In this document: in pieces, positions 44,536 through 55,630 of the stretch
Layout: each line of letters begins with the position of its first letter
Position numbering within the stretch: the first letter of the stretch is position 1
NCBI GenBank assembly: GCA_963708625.1
Contig: CAVPSV010000004.1
Coordinates: 372,001 to 436,000, forward strand
DNA from: DASXIF01 sp036498145
Lineage (GTDB): Bacteria > Actinomycetota > Actinomycetes > Mycobacteriales > Jatrophihabitantaceae
Length of the DNA stretch: 64,000 bases
Direction: 5' to 3'
Made by a program: the position numbers and the translations under genes
The notes under the pieces: model-generated
Told to the model about the DNA's origin: nothing
Database searches by the model: none
What the model saw: the letters and a program-made list of their open reading frames with translations, nothing else

Positions 44536-46059
44536 ATGGCGATACCCACCGCCGACGAACTTGCCACCGAGACCCGCGACATCCTGCGCCGCCTGGGCGT
44601 CACCGACCTGCCGGCCGACGGGGACCTCAGCGCCCGCTCCCCGATCACCGGCGGCGAACTGGCCCGCGTCCAATCGCACACACCCGCCGAGGTCACCGAG
44701 CTGATCGGTAACGCGGCACGCGCCTTCGAGCAGTGGCGGATCACCCCGGCACCGATCCGGGGCCAGTTCGTCCGCGAGCTGGGTGAGCTGCTCCGCGAAC
44801 ACAAGGACGATCTCGGCGCACTCGTCTCCATCGAGGCCGGCAAGATCCGGTCCGAGGGTCTCGGCGAGGTGCAGGAAATGATCGACATCTGCGACCTCGC
44901 GGTCGGGCTGTCGCGCCAGCTGTTCGGGCTGACCATCGCGTCCGAACGCCCCGGCCACCGAATGATGGAGCAGTGGCACCCGCTGGGCATCGTGGGCGTC
45001 ATCAGCGCGTTCAACTTCCCGGTCGCGGTGTGGTCGTGGAATGCCTCGCTCGCGTTCGTCTGCGGCGACGCGGTGGTGTGGAAGCCGTCGGAGAAGACGG
45101 TGCTCACCGCATTGGCCTGTCAGGCCCTGGCTGCCCAGGCCGCACGTCGCAGCGGAGCGCCCGAGGGCTTGTCCACTGTGCTGCTCGGCGGCGCAGCGGT
45201 GGGTGAGGCGGTCGTCGAGGACCCGCGCGTCGCGCTTATCAGCGCGACCGGATCGACCCGGATGGGTCGCCTCGTCGCGCCGAAAGTCGCCGCCCGCTTC
45301 GGCCGGCTGTTGCTCGAACTCGGCGGGAACAACGCGGCGATCGTGACCCCGTCGGCCGACCTCGACCTCACCGTGCGCGGCATCGTGTTCGCGGCGGCCG
45401 GCACGGCCGGCCAGCGGTGTACGTCATTGCGGCGCGTGATCGCGCACGGGTCGGTCGCGGACGAACTCGTGCGGCGCATCCGGGCCGCGTACTCCTCGCT
45501 GCCGATCGGGTCACCGCTGGCCGACGGCACCCTCGTCGGCCCATTGGTCGACGCTGCCGCGTATGCCGGCTACACCGACGCGTTGGACAAGGCCCGCGCC
45601 AACGGTGGTGAGCTGGTGGCCGGCGGCGAGCGCGTGCTGTCAGAGCAGGCGCCAGATGCGTACTACGTGCAGCCCGCAGTGGTGCGCATGCCGTCGCAGA
45701 GTGAGATCGTGCAAGCGGAGACGTTCGCACCGATCCTGTACGTGCTCACCTACGACGATTTCGACGAGGCGATCGCACTGCACAACGAGGTGCCGCAGGG
45801 ACTGTCCTCCTCGATCTTCACGATGGACATGCGCGAGGCGGAACGGTTCGTCGCCGCCGACGGCTCGGACTGTGGCATCGCCAACGTGAACATCGGGCCG
45901 TCCGGAGCCGAGATCGGCGGCGCGTTCGGCGGCGAGAAGGAGACCGGCGGCGGCCGCGAATCAGGCTCGGACGCATGGAAGGCGTATATGCGGCGCGCGA
46001 CGAACACCGTCAACTACTCGACCCAGCTGCCACTGGCGCAAGGGGTCGAGTTCGGATAA
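44536..46059 (+). CDS. Aldehyde dehydrogenase, ALDH7 / aminoadipate-semialdehyde type
   Basis: The 507-residue NAD(P)-dependent dehydrogenase has EQWHPLGIVGVISAFNFPVA and WKPSEKTVLTALA near 140-190, the GSTRMGRLV cofactor loop, LELGGNNAAIV with the catalytic glutamate, and AGQRCTSLRR with the nucleophile cysteine. These phrases mark family 7, which oxidises alpha-aminoadipate semialdehyde in lysine breakdown. The N-terminus (TADELATETRDILRRLGV) and the tail KAYMRRATNTVNYS also match. Oxidoreductase genes at 51.5-55.6 kb could belong to the same catabolism, but they are on the other strand. Confidence 0.9.
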   Translation: MAIPTADELATETRDILRRLGVTDLPADGDLSARSPITGGELARVQSHTPAEVTELIGNAARAFEQWRITPAPIRGQFVRELGELLREHKDDLGALVSIEAGKIRSEGLGEVQEMIDICDLAVGLSRQLFGLTIASERPGHRMMEQWHPLGIVGVISAFNFPVAVWSWNASLAFVCGDAVVWKPSEKTVLTALACQALAAQAARRSGAPEGLSTVLLGGAAVGEAVVEDPRVALISATGSTRMGRLVAPKVAARFGRLLLELGGNNAAIVTPSADLDLTVRGIVFAAAGTAGQRCTSLRRVIAHGSVADELVRRIRAAYSSLPIGSPLADGTLVGPLVDAAAYAGYTDALDKARANGGELVAGGERVLSEQAPDAYYVQPAVVRMPSQSEIVQAETFAPILYVLTYDDFDEAIALHNEVPQGLSSSIFTMDMREAERFVAADGSDCGIANVNIGPSGAEIGGAFGGEKETGGGRESGSDAWKAYMRRATNTVNYSTQLPLAQGVEFG

Positions 46060-46066
46060 CAGCTGA

Positions 46067-46543
46067 TCAGAGTTGTGCGAGCTTGCGGAAGTCCCAGCTG
46101 GCGATCTTGTTCGGGACGACTCGCAGCCACGCGTGTCGACCGTCGTGGAACATCTCTGCGGACCCCATGTACTTCTGCGCGAAGTGCGTCTCGAGGTCGC
46201 TGAGCCGCTCGTCCGGTACACCGGTTCGAGGCACCTCGCCGACCTGCTCCACGGTGCCCATCACTTCGACGCCGCGCAGCTCGAGATAGTCGTTGCCACT
46301 GTCGACGACGACGGAGATGCGCGGATCGCGCTGCAGGTCGGCCCACCGCTTGCTGCGCGTGATCGAGTAGAGCCACACGTCCGTGCCGTCCCAGCCGAAC
46401 CACAACGGGGTGGCGTGCGGGCCGTCCGCACCGATGGTGGCGACCCGACAGGTCCGCTCGGTGCGCAGGAACTCATCGAGTTCCTGCGGCGTCATCGCGA
46501 TGCGGCGACCGCGCTTCTGCGGGCGAACCGCCTCGGAGGTCAC
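46067..46543 (-). CDS. Pyridoxamine-5'-phosphate oxidase-like flavin/F420 protein
   Basis: GTG 46543 has AGGA at seven bases. The 158-residue split-barrel protein contains MTPQELDEFLRTERTCRVAT, ATPLWFGWDGTDVWLYSITRS and KRWADLQRDPRISVVVDSGNDYLELRG, typical of the actinobacterial PNPOx-like/F420-dependent oxidoreductase group. Such proteins bind FMN or F420; the substrate is unknown. It converges on the ALDH gene with a seven-base gap. Confidence 0.85.
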   Translation of the reverse strand: MTSEAVRPQKRGRRIAMTPQELDEFLRTERTCRVATIGADGPHATPLWFGWDGTDVWLYSITRSKRWADLQRDPRISVVVDSGNDYLELRGVEVMGTVEQVGEVPRTGVPDERLSDLETHFAQKYMGSAEMFHDGRHAWLRVVPNKIASWDFRKLAQL

Positions 46544-46624
46544 ATCGCGATCCTGCCAGACCTGCCCCGGACAAGCCGCAGCCCCCGCGCCCATCGGCGG
46601 CGGGGGCTACGAGTCCCGGTTCGA

Positions 46625-46798
46625 TCAGTGGCCGAACGCGTCCTTGACCTTCTCGCCGGCGTCCTTCAGATCGGACTTGGCCTGGTCGGTCTTGCCTTCG
46701 CGTTCGGTGCTGTGGTCGCCGGTGACGCGGCCAAGAGCCTCCTTGGCCTTGCCTTCGACGTCCTCGATCGCGTTCTTTGCCTTGTCAACGGTGCTCAT
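46625..46798 (-). CDS. CsbD-family stress protein (57 aa)
   Basis: ATG 46798 with AGGGA at about seven bases. The product (MSTVDKAKNAIEDVEGKAKE, then EREGKTDQAKSDLKDAGEKV) is a full-length CsbD protein, a small, charged, helical family induced by general stress in Bacillus and widespread in actinobacteria. It stands alone between the PNPOx-like gene and the transglutaminase gene. Confidence 0.88.
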   Translation of the reverse strand: MSTVDKAKNAIEDVEGKAKEALGRVTGDHSTEREGKTDQAKSDLKDAGEKVKDAFGH

Positions 46799-46923
46799 CG
46801 TTCGTCCCTTCGGGTTGCAGGTACGGACACCACTGGCCTACCCGCTACCCGGCTGCCGGAAACAGCCGTGTGCCACGTCACTGCCTGCACCTGAGGCGAA
46901 ATCACGCCGGGATGCCCGCGGCA

Positions 46924-47775
46924 TCAGGACAAGCGGGTGATCTGAACCTCGACCCGAAGGTCCGTTCGCACCGGGGATCCAGCCACGATGCCCTTGATCG
47001 GCGGTACGTCGGCATACTCGCGACCGCAGCCGATCGTGACGTGCTGGTCGCTGACGAACTTCGCGTTCGTCGGATCGTGTCCCACCCACTCCCCGGCCCA
47101 CCACTGCACCCAGGCATGGCTCTCGCCGACGACCTGCTCGCCCAACGGAGCGTCCGCTCGTGGGTGCAGGTATCCGGAGACGTAGCGCGCGGGGATGCCG
47201 ACGTGCCGAAGTGCGCCGATCACCAGATGGGCATAGTCCTGGCAGACGCCACGCCGCGCCGACCACGCCTCCGCGGCAGAGGTCCGCACACCGGTCGAGC
47301 CGGGCTGGTAGGTCATCGAATCGTGGACGTGTGTGCTGATCGCCAGAGCCGTCTCACCCGGCAGGGCGCCGACGAGCGACTCAGCCGTGGCGGCGAGATC
47401 CGGCGCCGGCGCGGTACCGGGGGACTTCGCCAGGAACTCGCCCAATCGGCCGACCGTGCGTTCGGCACGCACCAGCTCCCAGCCGACGTCCGGGCTCGCC
47501 TGCGGTCGCAGTTCCGGCTCCACCTCCACCAAGCCGGTGGCGCGCACCTTGAGTTCCCGATGCGAGCGGTCGAGTTCGAACACGCGCACCTGCGTTCCCC
47601 AGTAGTCGACGTAGCGGTACTGCCAGCTCGCGCCGTCCACCTGGAACACGGTCTCCAGCGGGGTCTGCCACTTCGCGGCGAGAGGGGTCAACCGCGCCTC
47701 GTTGAACGACGCCGTCACCGGCTGGTCGTAGCTGTAGCTGGACACGTGCGAGATCCGGTATCGCGCCTTCGGCAT
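46924..47775 (-). CDS. Transglutaminase-like protein of the ATP-grasp/alpha-E cluster
   Basis: From ATG 47775 (MPKARYRISHVSSYSYDQPV) the N-terminal beta domain (about 1-130) is followed by a transglutaminase core: the cysteine in SARRGVCQDYAHLVIGALRHVG near 178-199, the histidine in GESHAWVQWWAGEWVGHDPTN near 221-241 and the following aspartate. The start overlaps the alpha-E stop (TGATG). These three genes travel together in many bacteria and are predicted to form or modify a peptide-like product, still uncharacterised. Confidence 0.9.
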   Translation of the reverse strand: MPKARYRISHVSSYSYDQPVTASFNEARLTPLAAKWQTPLETVFQVDGASWQYRYVDYWGTQVRVFELDRSHRELKVRATGLVEVEPELRPQASPDVGWELVRAERTVGRLGEFLAKSPGTAPAPDLAATAESLVGALPGETALAISTHVHDSMTYQPGSTGVRTSAAEAWSARRGVCQDYAHLVIGALRHVGIPARYVSGYLHPRADAPLGEQVVGESHAWVQWWAGEWVGHDPTNAKFVSDQHVTIGCGREYADVPPIKGIVAGSPVRTDLRVEVQITRLS

Positions 47776-48703
47776 CAGGACGCCTTCCACGCGGTGACCG
47801 CACGGCGCGGGAAGTACCGCCGGGAGATCGCGTCGCTCGCGGTGGAGCACGCCACCTGCACGCGTTCCATCACGTGATAGATGTCCTCGATCAACTCAGG
47901 GGTGCGGGTGAACTGGAGCTCGGCGCGGATCATGCCCAGCACCCGGTGCGGTTCGCCGCCACGGGTGCGGCGGTCGCGGTCGCTGCTGTCGTGGTCGTGG
48001 TGCGACAGCTCGTCCAGGCATCGTTCCGCGCTGACCAGCGCACTCATCAGCGTGCGCGGGAACAACGGGTCGAGCAGCAGGAACTCGATCGCGCTGCTGT
48101 CGTCCACCGCGCCACGCGCACTACGCAGGAACGCCTCGTAAGCGCCGCAGCTCTGCAGCAGGGTCACCCAGGACGGGCCGGCCGACCCGGCCAGCGTCCG
48201 CGCCGCCGCCAGCCGCGCGGTCATGTCCGCTCGTTCGATGCTGCGCCCGAGGACCAGGAACTGCCACGCGTCGTCGCGGGACAGGGTGGCGTCGGCGGTG
48301 CCGTTGAAGGCCGCGCACCGTTCCCGGACCCAGGAGAAGAACGCGTGTGTGTGTACGCGCCGGCCGGGGCGGTTCACCTCGTGCCAGGTCACGTTGATGC
48401 TCTCCCACAACTCGGCCGACACGATCTCCCGGCTGCGCCGGGCGTTCTCGCGAGCGGCGCCGAGCGCGCCGAGCACCGAGATGGGTGTGCTGGCATCCCA
48501 TGCGAGCGCATCCAGGATCTGCGGAGCGGTGACCAGATCGTCCACCTCTCGGCCCATCGCGGACATCAGCGATGCGCACACCATGTCCTCTGGTGCCCAC
48601 GGGTCGTCCAGCAGGAGCGAGAGGTGGACGTCGAGGATCCGGCTGGTGTCATCGCTGCGCTCGATGTAGCGGCCGATCCAGTACAACGACTCGGCGATGC
48701 GGC

Positions 48704-48710
<7 letters not shown>
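47775..48710 (-). CDS. Alpha-E domain protein (DUF403)
   Basis: From GTG 48710 the product begins LSRIAESLYWIGRYIERSDD, the signature of DUF403/alpha-E proteins, and remains helical throughout (ENARRSREIVSAELWESINV, GRSIERADMTARLAAARTL). It lies between the ATP-grasp gene, whose stop it overlaps, and the transglutaminase gene. No catalytic residues are known for the family. A run of His/Asp (HHDHDSSDRDRR) near residue 250 is unusual. Confidence 0.9.
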
Positions 48711-50353
<1,643 letters not shown>

Positions 50354-50411
50354 GTGGGGGACAGTATGGCGGTCATGTGTCGTCGATGTGACGTTCCCCG
50401 ACCGTAGGCGG

Positions 50412-51542
50412 TCAGCTGGGCGGTACATCGACCAGCCCGAGCCGGGCCGAGGCGAGCTCGATCCGATCGTCCGGCTGCACCGCCGCCACCCGGAAGAACG
50501 CCGCCGACGCAGGCCCGTAGAACTCCCCCGGCGAGACGACGATGCCGGCCCGCTCGGCCAATTCCCGCGCCGCCACCCACGCATCCGGCGCGGCGACCCA
50601 CAGGTAGAACGCACCGGCCGGTAGCTCAGCCGGGTAGCCGGCCACGGCGAGCAGCTCACGCAGCCGCTTCAGCCGCCGCAGGTAGCGCTCGCGCTGGACA
50701 CGCACGTGCTCGTCGTCGTTCAGTGCCACCACCGCGGCCGCCTGCACCGGGCCGGCCGGGAGCAGACCCGCGTGCTTGCGGACCTCACGCAGGTAGTGCA
50801 CGAGCTCCGCATCACCGGCGTAGAAACCTATGCGCGCACCGGCAAAGTTGTCGCGCTTGGACAGTGAATGCACCGCGAGCACACCGGACGTGCCGGCGCG
50901 CACGATCGTCGTCGGCTCGCCGGCCCAGGTGAACTCGGCGTAGCACTCGTCGGAGATCACCGGCACGCCGCGCTCGCGTCCCCACGACGCCGCAGCGGTC
51001 AGGTCGCTGAGTTCGCCGCTCGGGTTGGCGGGCGAGTTCACCCAGACACACAGCGCCCGACGCGCGTCCTCGGTTTCGATGTCCGCGATGCGCTGGTAGG
51101 CGACCGGGCGGCAGCCGGCCAGCACCGCCCCCATCGCATAGGTCGGGTAGCTGATCACCGGGTACAGCACGGTGTCGCGCGACGGATCGCGCAGCTGCAG
51201 GTACTGCGGCAGCGACGCGACGAACTCCTTGCTGCCCACGCACGCGGCCAGCTCGGTGTCCGGATCCACCTGCGCACCCAGGCGCCGCTCGAGCCACGCC
51301 GCGGCTGCCCGCCGGAACGCCACGGTGCCGATCGACGGGGGGTAACCGCGCTCGGCACCGGACGCCGACAGCGCAGCGACGACGGCCGGTGGCGGCGGGT
51401 CGCACGGCGTACCGATGGACAGGTCGACCGCGCCGCCGTCGTGCCGCTGGGCGATCGCGGTGATCTCGTCGAGCCGGTCGTAGGGGTACGGCGGCGGGAC
51501 GAAGCCCCCGCTGGGCGTGCCGCGGGCCGGGTCGCCGGTCAT
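50412..51542 (-). CDS. dapC: Succinyldiaminopimelate aminotransferase
   Basis: The 376-residue fold-type-I aminotransferase has YPYDRLDEITAIAQRHDGGA, LSIGTPCDPPP, GSKEFVASLPQYLQL, YPTYAMGAVLAG, WVNSPANPSGELSD, SDECYAEFTW and the PLP lysine in HSLSKRDNFAGARIGFYAG near 220-238. These phrases match actinobacterial DapC of the succinylase branch of lysine/diaminopimelate synthesis. The ATG overlaps the stop of the upstream flavoprotein gene (ATGA), an unusual partner, since dapC commonly follows a ferredoxin gene in actinobacteria. Confidence 0.88.
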   Translation of the reverse strand: MTGDPARGTPSGGFVPPPYPYDRLDEITAIAQRHDGGAVDLSIGTPCDPPPPAVVAALSASGAERGYPPSIGTVAFRRAAAAWLERRLGAQVDPDTELAACVGSKEFVASLPQYLQLRDPSRDTVLYPVISYPTYAMGAVLAGCRPVAYQRIADIETEDARRALCVWVNSPANPSGELSDLTAAASWGRERGVPVISDECYAEFTWAGEPTTIVRAGTSGVLAVHSLSKRDNFAGARIGFYAGDAELVHYLREVRKHAGLLPAGPVQAAAVVALNDDEHVRVQRERYLRRLKRLRELLAVAGYPAELPAGAFYLWVAAPDAWVAARELAERAGIVVSPGEFYGPASAAFFRVAAVQPDDRIELASARLGLVDVPPS

Positions 51543-54448
51543 GATCCGTTCCCCCGTTTCGGTGTCGGGTCCTGGGCTGGGCGCCCGTGCTCATCGCTCA
51601 GGTGCTCCGCGAGCAGCTGAGCAAGATGCACGCCGGCGGTGCCGGCGAGTTGCGCCAGTTGGGTGCGGCAGGAGAACCCGTCCGCCAGCACGACCGAGCT
51701 GGCTCCGTCCCGCGCCGCGGCATCGCGCACCGCGGGCAGCAACGCGGTCTCCGCAACCGCGACCGACACGTCGTAGTGACCGCGCTCGACACCGAAATTG
51801 CCGGCCAGCCCGCAACACCCGCCAACCGCTTGCATATCGGCACCGCCGGCGGCGAGCAGCGCGGCGTCGGCGCTCCAGCCCAGCACCGCGTGCTGATGGC
51901 AGTGCGGTTGCGCGACGCCACGCACGCCGCCCAGATCGGGCGGGCTCCAGCCCGGCGTCGCCGTCAGCACCTCGGCCAGCGTGCGCGTCGCCGCGGCCAC
52001 CCGCTCGGCACGCGCGTCGCCCGGCAGCAGCTCGACCGCGTCCTGGCGCAACACCGCGGTGCAGGACGGTTCCAGCCCGACGACCGCCATCTCAGGGCCG
52101 TCGAGCACGTCGTCCAGCGCGGCCAGGCTGCGGCGCAGCTGCCGCCGCGCGCCGTCCAGCTGTCCGGTGGAGATCCAGGTCAGGCCACAGCAGACGCGCC
52201 CGCGGGGAATGCGGACCGAATAACCCGCCGATTCGAGCACCCGCACCGCGGCCTGGCCGACCTCCGGCGAGAAATGGTCGGTGAACGTATCGACCCACAG
52301 CAAGATCGGCACACCGTCACCGACCGGGCGGCCGGCGAACCAGCGGCGAAACGACTGACGCGCGAAGCTCGGCAGCGGCCGGCGCCCATCGATGCCGCCG
52401 GCCCGCTTCGCCACCGCAGCCAGTCCCGGACGGCGCAGTGCCCCGTTGACCAGCCGGGGCGCCACCGCGGCCGCGCGCGCCCAGCGCGGCAGCCAGCCCA
52501 GCGCATAGTGCGCCGGCGGGCGCAGCCGATGCCGGTAGCGCTGGTACAGCGCCTCGGCCTTGTAAGTGGCCATGTCGACCCCGGCCGGGCAATCGGAGGA
52601 GCAGCCCTTGCAGGACAGGCACAGATCCAGCACATCAAGCACCGCCGGGTCACGGAAGTCGTGCACCAACGAGCCGTTCGCGAGTTCCTGCAGTACCCGG
52701 GCGCGGCCACGGGTGGACTCCCGCTCGTCGCGGGTGGCCAGGTAGGACGGACACATCACGCCACCGGTCGCGGTGGTGTCCGCGCGGCACTTGCCCACCC
52801 CGACACAGCGGTGCACGGCCGTGCCGAAGTCGCCACCGTCGTGCGGATAGGAGAAGCCGAGACGATGGCGCACCGGTTGCGCGGCGGCCAGCCGCAGGTC
52901 TGCATCCAGCGGCGCCGGGTCGACGATCACCCCCGGGTTGAGCACGTTGTGCGGATCGAAGAGCCGCTTGATCTGGCCGAACATGTCGATCGCCTGTGCC
53001 GAGTACATGGCCGGCAGCAGCTCGCCGCGGGCCCGGCCGTCGCCGTGCTCACCGGACATGGACCCGCCGTGCCGGCCGACCAGCGCGGCCGCCTCGGTGA
53101 CGAAGGCACGCAGGCGCTGCGGGTCGTGCTGCAACGGGAAGTCGATCCGCGCATGCACGCAGCCGTCGCCGAAGTGGCCGTACACCAGCCCGTCCAGCTC
53201 GTGCTCGCGCAGCAACGCATCGAACTCGCGCAGGTAGGTGCCGAGATGCTGCGCCGGCACCGCGGCGTCCTCCCAGCCAGGCCACGCCGGTTCGCCGGCG
53301 GGGGTGCGTCCGCCCAGCCCGGCACCGTCCTCACGTATGCGCCACAACGCGGCCGCGACGTCGCCGGTCACGATCGACGCGTCCAGCGCGCCGGCGTCGG
53401 CGACGAGCTTCTCCGCGGCGGCACGGGCCTCGGCCGCCGTGCCGCCGGATACCTCGGCGAAGATCCAGCCGCCGCCACGCGGCAGGTCCGGCACCGCAGC
53501 CGCACCGCGACGGCGGCGGACCACGTCGACCAGCCGGGCGTCCAACCCCTCCAGCGCGACGGGCCGGTGCGGCAGCAACGCCGGCACCGCGTCGGCCGCG
53601 GTAGCCATGTCCGGATACCCGAGCACGGCCAGCACGACCGCGGCCGGCGACTCGACCAGCCGCACCGTCGCGCCGAGCACCACCGCGAGCGTGCCTTCGC
53701 TGCCGACCAGGAACTTCGCCAGATCGGTGCCGGCCTCGGGCAGGAGATGTTCGAGCGAGTACCCGGACACCTGGCGCACGAACCGGCCGAACTCGGTCCG
53801 CACCATCGCCAGCCGGGGCGCGACCAGCTCGGCCAGCGCGGTCATCAGCTGCGCGGGTGCACCCGCGCCGCCGAGCTGCTGCGGCGTTGCGTCCCGCCCG
53901 AGCGCACCGACCGTGAGCCGCTGGCCCTCGGCGGTCACCACGTCCAGGTCGATGACGTTGTCGGACGTGCGACCGAAGCGCAGTGCCCGGGAGCCGCAGG
54001 CGTTGTTGCCGATCGAGCCGCCGATGGTGGCCCGGGCATGCGTGGACGGGTCCGGCCCGAACCGCAGCCCATGTGGCTGTGCCGCCGCGGTGATGGTGTC
54101 CAGCACCGCACCGGGCTGTACGACGGCGGTGCGCGCCTCGGCGTCCACGCCGAGCACGCCGCGCAGGTGCCGGGACAGATCGGCGACGATGCCGGTGCCG
54201 ACCGCGTTGCCGGCGATGGACGTCCCGCCGCCACGGGCGGTGAACGCGACGCCGAGCGTGCGCGCCACCTCGAGGGCGGCGACGACTTCGTCGGTGTGCC
54301 GCGGGAAGACGACGACGGACGGGACCACGCGGTAGTTCGACGCATCCGAGGAGTACTCCGCGCGCCGGCGCACCGAGTCATCGACCTCGGCCAGCCCGGC
54401 CCGCCGCAGCGCCGCTACGAGGTCGGCAGGGTCGGCGCGCTCCGTCAC
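51539..54448 (-). CDS. FAD-linked oxidase fused to Fe-S / CCG domains (D-lactate or glycolate dehydrogenase-like)
   Basis: From GTG 54448 the 969-residue product joins an FAD_binding_4 domain (FTARGGGTSIAGNAVGTG, ATIGGSIGNNACGSRALRFG near 75-160), an FAD-oxidase C-terminal domain (YGHFGDGCVHARIDFP, GSMSGEHGDGRARGELLP near 410-460), a 4Fe-4S ferredoxin region (CVGVGKCRAD, MCPSYLATRDE, CLSCKGCSSDCPAGVDM near 540-620) and two CCG half-domains (RVCCGLTWISTG, GGCCGLAGNFG). This GlcD-GlcF-in-one layout is used by Dld-II-like membrane-associated 2-hydroxyacid dehydrogenases. GTG 54448 was chosen because the longer frame enters the next gene. It is nearly contiguous with the flavoprotein upstream and overlaps dapC. 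Confidence 0.88.
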   Translation of the reverse strand: MTERADPADLVAALRRAGLAEVDDSVRRRAEYSSDASNYRVVPSVVVFPRHTDEVVAALEVARTLGVAFTARGGGTSIAGNAVGTGIVADLSRHLRGVLGVDAEARTAVVQPGAVLDTITAAAQPHGLRFGPDPSTHARATIGGSIGNNACGSRALRFGRTSDNVIDLDVVTAEGQRLTVGALGRDATPQQLGGAGAPAQLMTALAELVAPRLAMVRTEFGRFVRQVSGYSLEHLLPEAGTDLAKFLVGSEGTLAVVLGATVRLVESPAAVVLAVLGYPDMATAADAVPALLPHRPVALEGLDARLVDVVRRRRGAAAVPDLPRGGGWIFAEVSGGTAAEARAAAEKLVADAGALDASIVTGDVAAALWRIREDGAGLGGRTPAGEPAWPGWEDAAVPAQHLGTYLREFDALLREHELDGLVYGHFGDGCVHARIDFPLQHDPQRLRAFVTEAAALVGRHGGSMSGEHGDGRARGELLPAMYSAQAIDMFGQIKRLFDPHNVLNPGVIVDPAPLDADLRLAAAQPVRHRLGFSYPHDGGDFGTAVHRCVGVGKCRADTTATGGVMCPSYLATRDERESTRGRARVLQELANGSLVHDFRDPAVLDVLDLCLSCKGCSSDCPAGVDMATYKAEALYQRYRHRLRPPAHYALGWLPRWARAAAVAPRLVNGALRRPGLAAVAKRAGGIDGRRPLPSFARQSFRRWFAGRPVGDGVPILLWVDTFTDHFSPEVGQAAVRVLESAGYSVRIPRGRVCCGLTWISTGQLDGARRQLRRSLAALDDVLDGPEMAVVGLEPSCTAVLRQDAVELLPGDARAERVAAATRTLAEVLTATPGWSPPDLGGVRGVAQPHCHQHAVLGWSADAALLAAGGADMQAVGGCCGLAGNFGVERGHYDVSVAVAETALLPAVRDAAARDGASSVVLADGFSCRTQLAQLAGTAGVHLAQLLAEHLSDEHGRPAQDPTPKRGNGS

Positions 54449-54452
54449 TTCG

Positions 54453-55625
54453 TCATTGTCCCAGCCACGGTGGTGGGTCGGTGCCGTCGAGGGCGAGCGC
54501 CACGGCTGCGCGCGCCGCCACCCGTCCGACCAGGTTCCCGGTGCCGCTGTAGCCGCCGATCGCCAGCACGCCTTCGCGCGGGCGCGCGCACACCGGGCGC
54601 CCGTCCGCGGTGAAGCCGACCGAGGCAGCCCACCGGCCCGCGACCCGGACCGGCGTACCGGCGAATCGGGCGGCGAGAGCGTCGAGGTAGTGCTGCACCG
54701 GGGTGGTCGGCTCGCCGGCTGCGGTCCATTCCTGCTCGGCGAACAGATCCCGGCCGCCGCCGACGAACAGGCGGCCGTCCGGGTCCTGCTGCGCGTAGTC
54801 GTACCCCCACCGCCCGTACACCGGGCACGGCAGCCGACCGGGCGGCGCCGGATCGGTGACGAGCATCTGCAGCCGGGCGGTGCGGATCGGCAGCTCCGGC
54901 AGCAGCAGCTCCGCACGGCCGTCGACCGCCACGATCACCAGCTCCGCCTCGATCGTGGCGTGCGGGGTGCGCACCCGGCATCGCCCACCCGGCGCGTCAC
55001 GACCGTCGACGGACAGCGCCGGCGTGTGTTCGTGCAGCGCGACCCCGGGTCCGAGGCGCGCTGCGCTCGCGAGCGCCGCCGCGGCCGGGTTCATCGCGCC
55101 GTCGTCGGGCAGGTAGAGCCCCTGGCCCAGCTCGCCGGCGTACTCGGCCACGGCGATGCCCTGCGCGATCAGGGCGGCGGCGTGCGCGGCGCAGTCGGCC
55201 AGCTCGCGATCGCGCTCGCGGGCCTCGTCGTCGGACTCCGGTGGCCCGGGTAGGCCGGCGAGGCGAATGGAGCCGTCGCGGCGTATCAGCCCCGGGCCGA
55301 GGTCGGCGCGCAACCGGTCGAGTTCGGCGAGGGTGGCCCGATAGAGGCCGACCGCGGCCGGCTCGCCCCACGCCGCGATGGCGCGGTGCAGGAACATCGC
55401 CGGGCCGCCGAGCAGGAACCCGCCGTTGCGACCCGCGGCACCGGCGGCGACCCGGCCCGCGTCCACCGCGATGACGTCCAGGCCACGGGCGGACAGGTCG
55501 GCGGCGGCGGCCAGCCCGGACGAGCCGAGACCGATCACGCAGGCATCGGCGCCGCGGTCGCGTTCGAGCGGCGGATAACCCGGCCACGCGGCGACCTCGG
55601 CCGCCGCGTCCCACCCGGTGGCCAC
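54453..55625 (-). CDS. FAD-dependent amine/amino-acid oxidoreductase (DAO family)
   Basis: The 390-residue product has the Rossmann FAD motif ACVIGLGSSGLAAAADLSAR near 28-47, VDAGRVAAGAAGRNGGFLLGG near 54-74 (the AGRNGG phrase is typical of gamma-glutamylputrescine oxidase/OrdL-like members), a substrate domain, and the C-terminal FAD loop IGGYSGTGNLVG. The expected reaction is oxidative deamination or demethylation of an amine or amino acid. It begins six bases after the ABC ATPase stop and is followed within five bases by the next flavoprotein, so uptake and oxidation are probably linked. Confidence 0.87.
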   Translation of the reverse strand: MATGWDAAAEVAAWPGYPPLERDRGADACVIGLGSSGLAAAADLSARGLDVIAVDAGRVAAGAAGRNGGFLLGGPAMFLHRAIAAWGEPAAVGLYRATLAELDRLRADLGPGLIRRDGSIRLAGLPGPPESDDEARERDRELADCAAHAAALIAQGIAVAEYAGELGQGLYLPDDGAMNPAAAALASAARLGPGVALHEHTPALSVDGRDAPGGRCRVRTPHATIEAELVIVAVDGRAELLLPELPIRTARLQMLVTDPAPPGRLPCPVYGRWGYDYAQQDPDGRLFVGGGRDLFAEQEWTAAGEPTTPVQHYLDALAARFAGTPVRVAGRWAASVGFTADGRPVCARPREGVLAIGGYSGTGNLVGRVAARAAVALALDGTDPPPWLGQ

Positions 55626-55630
55626 CGGAG